Assembly (NCBI GenBank): GCA_964035575.1
Contig: OZ037857.1
Span: 992,001-1,056,000 of the forward strand
Length of the DNA: 64,000 nt
Direction: 5' to 3'
DNA from: Rhynchopus sp. YZ270_cl-10
Lineage: Eukaryota; Euglenozoa; Diplonemea; Diplonemida; Diplonemidae
Below, in pieces: positions 19,486 through 28,277 of the stretch. The notes under the pieces are model-generated. The model did no database searches. It saw only the letters and a list, made by a program, of their open reading frames with translations, and had not been told where the DNA came from. A program made the translations under genes and the position numbers. Numbering within the stretch: position 1 is the first letter of the stretch; each line of letters opens with the position of its first letter.

Positions 19486-20709
19486 ATGAAGTGTGCCGTG
19501 TACATGTGTCTGCTGTTGGTGGCAAGCACCGTCACCAGTGTTGAAGCGCAGAGACCTCGCCGCACACGTCCGCCACGTCCCACTCCACCACCAGCTCCGA
19601 CAGGCCCAGTTCCGGTGCCGACAGACCCCACAACACCAGTTGTGACGGACGTACCAGTGCCTGCGACAGAGGCACCCGTGCCTGTTGTGCCTGAGACGGA
19701 CGCACCTGCGACAGACGCACCGGCCACTGACGCACCCGCCGTGCCCGAGACGGACGCACCGGCAACAGATGCACCTGCAACTGACGCACCTGTGGTTGAG
19801 CGCGACTTTGGGAACTCGCTGACTCTCCCCGGACAGAGCATCCTGGAGGCTGTGCGGGAGCAGTACCTGGATGTGGTGGAGGCGCTGGTGGCGCTGATTG
19901 AGAGCAGCCCCTCGTCGATGCGGCCACTGCTGGTGCGCCTTGCGTGGCACAGCTGTGGACAGTTCAACGGTGCTGCGATGCCGATTGGGGGGACGACTGG
20001 CGGGTGCATCAGAACGACACCGGAGAACGCACTGCCCGACAACGCAGGGGTCGACGTGGCCACGGACGCACTTGAGCCGGTGAAGACAGCGTTTCCGTTC
20101 ATCACCTACGCAGACCTGTACCAGCTTGCAGGCAACACCGCCCTTGAGTACATGGGAAGCCCGTCGCTCTTCTTCCGCCCGGGACGCATTGACTTCGTGG
20201 CCCCCACGGAGACGGACGAACTCTGTGTGGGTGTGGCAGAGCGCATGCCGCTGAAGCACATCAACAACGACGCCTTCCCGCACCGCGAGACACTTGACTA
20301 CTTCTTTGTGAAGTTTGCGGAGCTTGGGTTCTCGCTGGACACGGACGCAGACGCACTCTTCAAGATGGTTGCGCTGATGGGCGGACACAACATGGGTGCC
20401 ATGCACCTTGCGATCAGCGGAAACGAGGGTCTGTGGACGGCGAACAACCTCGTCTTCGGGATTGAGTACTTCAATAATCTTATCAATGGGCCGTGGGGAC
20501 CGAACACTGCAGAGTCCGACGGCACGGACCTGCAGTACCGTGGTGGACCCCAGCCCCGCTTCATCATGCTCCCGATTGACATGGTGATGCGTCAGGACGC
20601 AAGACTGAGCAACATTGTGAGGACCTTCTCGACTGACCGTGCTCTCTTCGAGACACACTTCGTGGCGGCCTGGCGCCAGCTGCAGGAGAACGGTGTTAAC
20701 TTTGCTTGA
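19486..20709 (+). CDS. Secreted class I heme peroxidase (ascorbate/cytochrome c peroxidase type)
   Basis: A 407-residue peroxidase that would reduce hydrogen peroxide using a small reductant or protein donor. The distal heme site RLAWHSCGQF places Arg151, Trp154 and His155; the proximal histidine is His301 in ALMGGHNMGAMH. RLAWH, together with the absence of a plant class III disulfide pattern, points to class I. Class I enzymes usually act in plastids, mitochondria or cytosol, yet this one begins with a clear signal peptide (residues 1-21, MKCAVYMCLLLVASTVTSVE). The next 85 residues are a Pro/Thr/Ala-rich stalk with repeated APATDAP units, mucin-like and likely O-glycosylated. The start is the ATG 48 bases after an AG at 19436-19437; frames upstream of it have no ATG of value. 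No intron. An extracellular or endomembrane peroxidase is the natural reading. Confidence 0.88.
   Translation: MKCAVYMCLLLVASTVTSVEAQRPRRTRPPRPTPPPAPTGPVPVPTDPTTPVVTDVPVPATEAPVPVVPETDAPATDAPATDAPAVPETDAPATDAPATDAPVVERDFGNSLTLPGQSILEAVREQYLDVVEALVALIESSPSSMRPLLVRLAWHSCGQFNGAAMPIGGTTGGCIRTTPENALPDNAGVDVATDALEPVKTAFPFITYADLYQLAGNTALEYMGSPSLFFRPGRIDFVAPTETDELCVGVAERMPLKHINNDAFPHRETLDYFFVKFAELGFSLDTDADALFKMVALMGGHNMGAMHLAISGNEGLWTANNLVFGIEYFNNLINGPWGPNTAESDGTDLQYRGGPQPRFIMLPIDMVMRQDARLSNIVRTFSTDRALFETHFVAAWRQLQENGVNFA
19669..19800 (+). repeat. In-frame minisatellite encoding the APATDAP stalk
   Basis: Iterated units of GCACCTGCGACAGACGCACC type encode repeated Ala-Pro-Ala-Thr-Asp triplets in the peroxidase stalk. 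Repeat number is likely to vary between alleles. Confidence 0.8.
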
Positions 20710-21183
20710 AGCTGATTTCGATCGCTTGCTTTTCATATACCATTTTGTCACTCTGCACCTTTGCAGTGTGACTCAAAGTATCTGTTTACATTGTTTTATT
20801 TAGCTTTATCTTTACCTTCTACTCATGCAATCATTGAGTGTGTGTGCATCTGCACGCGCGCACTCATCTTTTAAGACCTCTTCACATGCTTCTCTGAAAC
20901 ACACGCAACCGACACACAGCGTATTCCCACTGGGCTCCCAGGGCTCGCTGTTCCTTATTACGGTGTTTCAGCAAGTTTCGTGTGTCGCATGACTTCCCTC
21001 ATTCCCTCCCACCGTTCTCTTGGCGTTATTCCGTACTTTTCCCTTGATTTTGCCGTTGCATCTATATAAACTCACTCGCAGAAGTGTCGGCAAAATCAAA
21101 ACCAAACTCAAAATTATAATAAACAAGAACCTATGCGGGACCACACACAGTGTACCCACATTTTTCCAAGCTTCCCCCCCCCT
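20710..21183 (+). other. Spacer downstream of the peroxidase gene
   Basis: No gene is seen. A loose hairpin-family copy is near 20838-20880, and the stretch ends in the C run that forms the left flank of the mobile element at 21184. Confidence 0.55.
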
Positions 21184-22615
21184 TAGGGGAGTCCACGTAG
21201 CCGTTTTTTCTGTCACACACCCCAAAAAATCATAAAAAAATGCAAAAAAATCATTCCAAAACACAAAACCACCCCAGAAAACACATTTCTGGGACAATTC
21301 CTTACTATTTGATGCCTTTTTGGCACTTTTTGGCACTTTTGGGAACTTTTTTTGGCACTTTTTGTAGCGTTTTCACCCCATTTTTACCGTTTTCTAAGGG
21401 GGTTTGATACAGGGCGATTTATCAAAAAATTCAATTTTTTTCAATAGCCCAAAACAAGAGGAAAAGAGGTTTTTTCCACTCAGATGTGTCCACAGAGCGA
21501 TTTCTGGGGGGTTTTGGGGCCAAACGTCTATTTTTTTGGACGCCTTTGCTGAAAATTTTGAAATTTTTTTTTGCCGTAAAAACCACATTTTAGCCGGGAG
21601 GAGGAAGTGTGACATAAGTGTGACATTGGAGGGGGGCATCTCATAGCCCAGAAAAAAGCGCTTTTTTTACTTGGAAGTAGGGTTTTCTGCCTATTTGGGT
21701 GTCCCCGCATCCATTCCGAGCCGAATTCTGGCCTTCTGTGACTTTTTCGGCGGCCCTTTTGGGGTCGGCATTTGGTAATCATCCCAAGAACACCCCAAAG
21801 AACAGGTATTTTTAGGGTAAAATGAGTATTTTTTTTGAAAAAAAATATTTCTGGGGGTGCCAAAAAAGCCCCAAAACTATATTTTCCCACCCCCGGACCT
21901 CACCCCAATATGATGGGAATGGTTTTTGGGTCTTTACAGGTACTCTTTGTAACTAGAAAGCGTGATTTGCTAAGTGTGACATAAGTGTGACACTAAGTGT
22001 GACATAAGTGTGACAGCGGAGGGGGGCATCTCATAGCCCAGAAAAAAGCGTTTTTTTTACTGGAAAGTATAGTTTTCTGCCTATTTGGATGTCCCCGCAT
22101 CCATTCCGAGCCGAATTCTGGCCTGCGGTGACTTTTCTGGTGATTTTTTTCGGGGTTGGTATGTTGGAAACACCCCCAAAAACGGGTATTTTTAGGGTAA
22201 AATGAATGCTTTTCCCAGAAAATTTTATTTCTGGGGCCGAAAATCGGTGCCAAAAAAGCCCCAAAAGCATATTTTCCCACCCCCGGACCTCACCCCAGTA
22301 TGTTGGGAGTGGTTTTTGGGCTTTAGGGGTACTCTGTGGAACCAGAAAGTGTGATTTGCTAAGTGTGACATAAGTGTGACAAAAGCGTTACATTTTTGTT
22401 ACACATTTTTCGTGTTTTTTTTCAGAAAACCCCAATTTTTTTTGGGAACAAAGCTTCTGTTGAGGTCGTCTGTGGTTTTAATGAGATATTTTTGTGATCG
22501 GGAGGTGGTTTTGGGGCCAAATACGACTATTTTAGTGGATTTCTTAACCTAAAACTCAAAAATATGGGTTTGTGACACGGTTTCTTAAGGAATTCCTACT
22601 ACGTGGACTCCCCTA
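21184..22615. mobile_element. Terminal-inverted-repeat element, copy 2 (about 1.43 kb)
   Basis: Perfect 17-base inverted ends: TAGGGGAGTCCACGTAG at 21184-21200 and its complement at 22599-22615. Immediately outside are TTCCCCCCCCCT on the left and TTCCCCCCCCT on the right, an apparent 11- to 12-base target duplication differing only in C-run length. The last 200 bp match those of the element at 8523-10161. It has no open frame of note and looks non-autonomous. Long duplications and inverted ends are reminiscent of Mutator-like transposons; the assignment is tentative. Both copies sit in C9-like tracts, suggesting a target preference. Confidence 0.8.
21628..22380. repeat. Internal tandem duplication with a 390-base period
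   Basis: A unit starting GGAGGGGGGCATCTCATAGC at 21628 is repeated from 22018. Each unit runs through GCATCCATTCCGAGCCG and ends in iterated AAGTGTGACAT motifs (21606-21627, 21971-22014, 22359-22380). The two units differ by substitutions and small indels, so the duplication is older than the last insertion of the element. Confidence 0.85.
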
Positions 22616-23610
22616 TTCCCCCCCCTACTTCATTTGAAATCTATTTTTTTGAACCTCTTTTTCTCCCCCTCACTTCGATCTTCAATTGTTGAAACATTCA
22701 TGAACCTCACTGTTTTCTCTTCTCCAAGACGTGTATGCATGATAGAGCATTCATCTTACAATTTTTCTTCTTTCTGCGTTTTGCAGAGGTGTTTGCACAC
22801 TTTCTACTTCACGTTTTTTTCCCTTTCTTTATATTTTCAGTTGACTGGTTGCACTGAGGCACTCCTGCATGCGCACATTGGTGCCATGTGTTCCTCTTTC
22901 AACCTGTTTTTTTTTTTTATATACAACCGCATCGCAAGCAGGTTTCTTCCAGGAGCCTGTTATCGGATTTATTTTGTTCCCTTTCACTTATGTTTGGTTT
23001 TGCGGGCCTTTGCTTCGCACTGAAGAACTTTCATCTTTTGGCGCAAAGCAAATGGACAACCTGAAAACCTCTTGCAATTGAACTCTCTTTAAAAGAACTA
23101 CGTGCCAAAAGCTTTCTCCCTCTGAGTTGAAAACCTTGCCACACCAAAAACCAATTCCAGTGGAGCGCATCCCCTCGGATGTGTACACTGTTACAACCAA
23201 TTTCAAAACAAACAAAGAACAGAGCAGAACAGAAAATGCCACCATTTTTGGCATGGTGTCGCTGCAATACCTGAATACAAAACAAATAAAAGGACATCCC
23301 CTCTTTCCCCCCGTTTACCTAAACAATGGGTAAAGGCTCGATCAATTCAATAGAGAATACAGCCTTCCTCCACTGGCTATTTGCAGGCTTCCGGATCACA
23401 CCGGTCCTGGTGGAACAGGGTATGCACTCTACCCATACCTGGAGTGGTCTTTTTATCGTTCTAACCTCAATTGCATTGTCCACGAGGACCTGCTCTCACA
23501 CCCTTTTTCTTTTTGGGGGTAATTATCGTTTTCTGTACCTAATATTTCAAACCAGGCTCATACACATTGTGTTCTTTCACCCTTCTCTCTGTGTCTTTGT
23601 CGTTGCTAAG
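22616..23610 (+). other. Spacer upstream of the KIFBP gene
   Basis: No gene is supported. A hairpin-family copy lies at 22729-22757 (GTATGC...GCATTCATCTTACAA). The frame of the next gene is open back to about 23326, but no ATG-led model there is preferred: the acceptor AG at 23609-23610 directly precedes the first convincing ATG. Confidence 0.5.
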
Positions 23611-26600
23611 ATGTCATGGGGCAGCCTTCTGCAACGTAGTGCTGCTGACGAGGCAACTCAGATGCGCGCATTGCACGACACTGTTATCCGCAAGGCTGCT
23701 GACGCGTCTGCGAAAACTGTTGTCAAAGGGAACTCACACCAACCCTTTATCGATGCTGTCCACGAGGCAAGACGTGCACGCGACGTTGTTCTTCAAAAAC
23801 TGAGTGACGACCGAATTGAGGTACAGAACACAGCATTACGATGCGCTGTCGGTATTCTTCTTTTGGAGGCCCAGCTTTTATGTCAAAGTTGTGAGACGGC
23901 TGAAGCATATAAACTGCTTGAAATCATCAAAACTGCGTTAGAAAAGCAACGCTCTTTACAACACATCTCCAAAACCGACCTAGAAATCCCTCATGCACGC
24001 AAAGTCGCCACACCACCCTCCTTCCACAACATCACCTACCCTAGTACCGAGGTTGACCTCTCAAATACCGACCTCCTTGCTCGCTGCATCACAGAGATGG
24101 GCCTACAATGGAGTACCTGGGGGGAGTGCGGCAATGCGCAACACTGTTTTGAAGAAGTACTCTTTTTAGTGACACACTGCAATGCTGTGATTGGAGAGGC
24201 AAAGCTTCCTGTACGACAGACGCCATTTAAGCTTTCCTCCTTTGTCATAGCAAATCGCGACACAATCTTGAACGGTGTTGTACCAGTGGAAGGGTCAGAT
24301 GAAACGATATTTTCGAAGTATGGGACCCTAGGAGAGTCAGGTCTGTCTTTGCGGAGTGAGGTGGATAGCGTGATAGCAGCGGCAAGAGAGACTGAACGGA
24401 GGTTTGCGATGGTGCAGAAAAAGGAACAGCAACAGCAGGCGGCAGCGCTCAAACGGAAGCTTGCGTTGCGGAAACAACGGCGTTCTGGTGGTGCTCCTGT
24501 TACCACACCACTTCAGAGCATCCCTGCAGAGGCTGCAAAGGAAATGGCTTCTCTCTTTGCGTCTGCTTGCCTCGCATTAGCACAGCTTGAGAAACACAAA
24601 GGAAACACAACACTGTCCTGCTTCTTCTGTCATGTCTCCCTCCAGCGTGATCTGTCAAGCCGTTATCCTCCGGATTCTCTTTCGTCTGCAATCGACTGCG
24701 CGACAAACTGTCTTAACCTTGCGGCAGTGTATTGTGAGGTAGGAGATTTGTCTCACGTCCACCATTGTCTCGAAGCTGCAGAATGCACTGCAGAAGAGAT
24801 ACTGAGTGGGGCAGGAGAGGAAGGGGAAGGGTTGAGGGAGCTACACCGGTTTACGAGCGCCGCGTATTTGCAGAAATGTGTTTCGGTGTGTTGCACTGCG
24901 ATGACAGGAGGGGGTGCGGCGGCTCCTAGTGGGACATTGTGTTCTGTGCTTGCGAGGGTGGTACGTCGTGCGAAGGTGATGTGTACTGACACACCAGCTT
25001 CTGCGAACAGTCTTCTTGCAGAAATCGGCCTCGAATCAGGCAATGCGACTAAGGTGTCGGTGCCGTTGTGTCATATCTCCGAAGATAATTCTGATATTGC
25101 CTGCATCGCAGCGCTGAGACTACCCCTGCACACCCTCCCCATATCGCCACCGCAACGTACTGCGGTTCTGTCTGAGGCGGCGTTTTATACTACAACAGCA
25201 AATGCGGTGTGTGTATTGCAGAACCTAATGTACGATGAAAAGCTTTCGATTGAAAATGACTGTGAAAAGCATTGTCTCGTGAGGCTGTGGATGTGTGAGG
25301 TGCTAGAGGCGTTTGCTGGATTCTTGCGGGGAACGAGGTCATGTCATGTGGATGTGCATGACGTAGATTTGCCGCGGGGTTGCACCGCGAACGTGTCGCT
25401 TCTGCTGGTAGATATTGCGAAGGAGAGAATTCGTGTAGCAGATGAGCTCTTTGCCCTAGGGCTAGACGAGCTTGTCTTCAGGAACGTGCTCCGCCAGGCG
25501 CACTACATATCGGCAAGCGCCCACCAAGACCTCGTCGAAACGCTCGCCCCAGCGCAAGCGCTCCCACAAGAGGGCCTCGACGCCCTGCGCAAAACGTCGT
25601 CGGAACATTTCGAAAAATTCTCGGCGCGATTCTTAAAAGAGTTCAAAGAAACGCAAAAGGTCATTACCGATCCGAAGGAGAAGACGGCGTTTTTGAAGCT
25701 GGAAGGGTATGTTCGTTTTAAACTTCCATATCATCACACCCGATTATGTACGATCATGATTCAAGGTGACAAGCAAAGCTCATTTTATACATGGGTCAGT
25801 TTATAAACCCCCCCCCTCACTCGTTCCAGACCACTTTTTTTGAGTTCTACACAATTTGAGCCCCAACAGGTGCCCAGAACCCCCCTGGAATCGGTTTTGA
25901 GCGACTTTTGGCGGTGTTTTGGGGTAAAAGGACGCTTTTTTTGCCATTTTCAGGCTATTTTGGCCTGTTTTGGCCTATTTTCACTGTATGACCGATTTTT
26001 CGGGTTTTATGAGGTTTGAGCACCAACAGGTGTCACGAAACACCCCAGTACCGGTTTTGTGGGTCTCCTGTGGGGTTTTGGGGGTGAAATATACCCTTTG
26101 CTTTATGTTCTGGGCGATATTGGGGTGTTTTTTGGCCATGTAGGCCTGGTATGTGCCACTACAGTGCATGGGCCAAATTGGGTGTTTTGAGGGGTAGAGG
26201 GTCGTGGTAGTGGGTTCCTAACTCGCTGGCGGCGACGCTTATTGCTCACTGTTCTGGCCCCATTTCCCCCATTTCCCCCCTCCCTGACCCTTTTCTGATG
26301 AAGATCTTTGAAATGCCGGGTCCTGTCGCAGATGTTCTTTGTGAATGTTCTTCATAGAATAGGGAAGTGTGAGGGGGGTCAAAATAGCCCTTTTTGACCA
26401 AAAAAACACGATTTTTTCGACGCCAGGAGGCTTCCTGTGGCCCAAATCTACCCCAAAAATGGGCTGTGAGCCCATTCCGACCTGTTTTGGACACATGTGA
26501 CACTTTTCTTGGTGTTTTTCTTGGTGTTTTTTGGTCAAAAAGGGCTATTTTGACCCCCCTCACACTTCCCTATTCTATGAAGAACATTCACAAAGAACAT

Positions 26601-27993
26601 CTGCGACAGGACCCGGCATTTCAAAGATCTTCATCAGAAAAGGGTCAGGGAGGGGGGAAATGGGGGAAATGGGGCCAGAACAGTGAGCAATAAGCGTCGC
26701 CGCCAGCGAGTTAGGAACCCACTACCACGACCCTCTACCCCTCAAAACACCCAATTTGGCCCATGCACTGTAGTGGCACATACCAGGCCTACATGGCCAA
26801 AAAACACCCCAATATCGCCCAGAACATAAAGCAAAGGGTATATTTCACCCCCAAAACCCCACAGGAGACCCACAAAACCGGTACTGGGGTGTTTCGTGAC
26901 ACCTGTTGGTGCTCAAACCTCATAAAACCCGAAAAATCGGTCATACAGTGAAAATAGGCCAAAACAGGCCAAAATAGCCTGAAAATGGCAAAAAAAGCGT
27001 CCTTTTACCCCAAAACACCGCCAAAAGTCGCTCAAAACCGATTCCAGGGGGGTTCTGGGCACCTGTTGGGGCTCAAATTGTGTAGAACTCAAAAAAAGTG
27101 GTCTGGAACGAGTGAGGGGGGGGGTTTATAAACTGACCCACATCCTTTCAGTCGGATAATAACGGGTGTGTCTTCGCGCATTGCGCTGACATACACACCG
27201 CCTCGAATCGGTCAAACGGAACTCAGGGACTACTTTGGCTTCCAATCCCTCCCTCGCTGCCCTAGGGCCACATACGGCTCGTCTCCACGAGATGTGGTTC
27301 TTGATGAGATCGATCGAGAGCATCCTCCCCTTTCATGTTGCATTTTTGCAACACAAACAGTGTTTCACCTAACATCCTATCAGCGCACCTAAGTGGTTTT
27401 GGAAAAAAAAACCCCAAATGATACGCACAGAGCGTTTATGTGTACTCTTCTCAACTGCAATGCTTTTCTTCCTACACAGATCGGATGCCCCAGCATATGT
27501 TCTCGCAGAGACAAGGCATGCAAGGGTGCTTGCGTCGTTCGCGTCACCTGACAAGAAGGCTGTTCTCGCAAAGTATAAGGTATTATCTTGATTGTTTTGA
27601 TTGTTATTGAGGAGGCGGAGGTATTTGTCATTGTAAAAAAATCTCTTTGCCTTTTGGAAAAAAGAGAAACGGAGTTTTCACGACACTGTTTTCAATTATT
27701 TTCAAAAAAAATTGAAGCAAAAATAGTATACCAACCTTTCAAATAAGTAGAATTGAGTACATTATTGACCTCCCGGGTTGTCGATCCAAAAGAACATGAT
27801 CAATTTATTCTGTTATGTCATTGTGTGTTATTTCTGCACGTAAAGATTTTGGAAAAAATATATATTCTGGTCCCCACAGGGTGTGGTACGGTTCATCGAA
27901 ACCAACCCACGCGCAGTCAAGGAGTACCCCGACCTACAGCACCACCTGTCGCAGGCAAAACAGATGGTCGCCCTCCTAAAAAAGCAGGCTTAA
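23611..27993 (+). CDS. KIFBP: KIF-binding protein homolog (KIFBP), three exons
   Basis: Predicted exons are 23611-25706, 27480-27579 and 27880-27993, together 769 residues. KIFBP is a TPR-like helical protein that binds certain kinesin motor domains and blocks their attachment to microtubules. Supporting segments are the middle TPR-like part with LEKHKGNTTLSCFFCHVSLQ and NLAAVYCEVGDLSHVHHCLE (family ...NAATLSQYY..EARHCLSAA) and the C terminus, where the spliced product reads AYVLAETRHARVLASF, then VVRFIETNPRAVKEY and HLSQAKQMVALLKKQ, closely following the human KIFBP tail (AMLAKFRVARLYGKI..., HYKFIVDYCEKHPEAAQEI..., ELSKEMVSLLP). Both junctions keep frame: phase 2 at GTATGT (25707) to CAG (27479), and phase 0 at GTATTA (27580) to CAG (27879). 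Residues about 265-295 form a Gln/Lys-rich charged helix. The ATG directly follows an AG. An alternative exon at 27152, also in phase, is possible but would stop at 27392. Confidence 0.8.
25707..27479 (+). other. First intron of the KIFBP gene, carrying a large palindrome
   Basis: The intron is 1773 bases, starts GTATGTTCG and ends CTTCCTACACAG. Without the inserted element (1347 bases plus one 4-base duplication) it would be about 420 bases, in line with the other introns in this window (77-344 bases). Just before the insertion is a loose hairpin-family copy (CAAGGTGACAAGC near 25762). A second AG after CATCCTTTC at 27150-27151 gives an in-phase but short alternative exon. Confidence 0.7.
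25793..27139. mobile_element. Foldback element: 1347-bp near-perfect palindrome
   Basis: Left end GGGTCAGTTTATAAAC then nine C; right end nine G then GTTTATAAACTGACCC. Position x pairs with 52932-x without any shift from the ends to about 26405/26527, giving arms of about 613 bp and a 121-bp loop (26406-26526). All stretches I compared, including the C9/G9 runs and the translated 62-codon frame present in both arms, are identical. A 4-base target duplication, ACAT, flanks it at 25789-25792 and 27140-27143. There is no transposase. The absence of divergence between arms implies a recent insertion or ongoing arm-to-arm conversion. Confidence 0.88.
27580..27879 (+). other. Second intron of the KIFBP gene
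   Basis: 300 bases, GTATTA to TCCCCACAG, phase 0. AT-rich; nothing else recognised in it. Confidence 0.75.
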
Positions 27994-28277
27994 TACTACC
28001 CCTCTAGCCTCCAGTACACCATCCCCCCACCCCCCATTAAGCACCACCAAACGCTTCATTTAAGTGGAGCAATGAGTGGATATTTACAATTATTTTACCA
28101 GACCCTGCGTCACGACTTAACCTGCGTTTCCAATGGTTATATTACATTTACCAAGGTATTCAGGGATTTGTATTTCAATTCAATAAAAAAGGCTGCCTTT
28201 TGTTTTTTCTAATCACCCTACCCTCCCCACCCCCCTCCACCTCCACCTCCTATCCCATCCCATTTCGCCCCAGGAGA

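Noticed and set aside
19441-20751. 436-codon complement frame over the peroxidase gene
   Set aside because: Mirror of the peroxidase including its repeat stalk; Cys/Arg repeats are produced by the reverse of the APATDAP unit.
23326-23610. N-terminal extension of the KIFBP protein
   Set aside because: The extension lacks KIFBP-like sequence and an AG directly precedes the ATG at 23611.
26239-26693. Open frames in both arms of the palindrome
   Set aside because: They are mirror images of the same non-coding repeat with no homology.
27168-27392. Possible alternative KIFBP exon (in phase, 75 codons)
   Set aside because: It would truncate the protein before the conserved KIFBP tail; the direct join from 25706 to 27480 restores that tail in phase.
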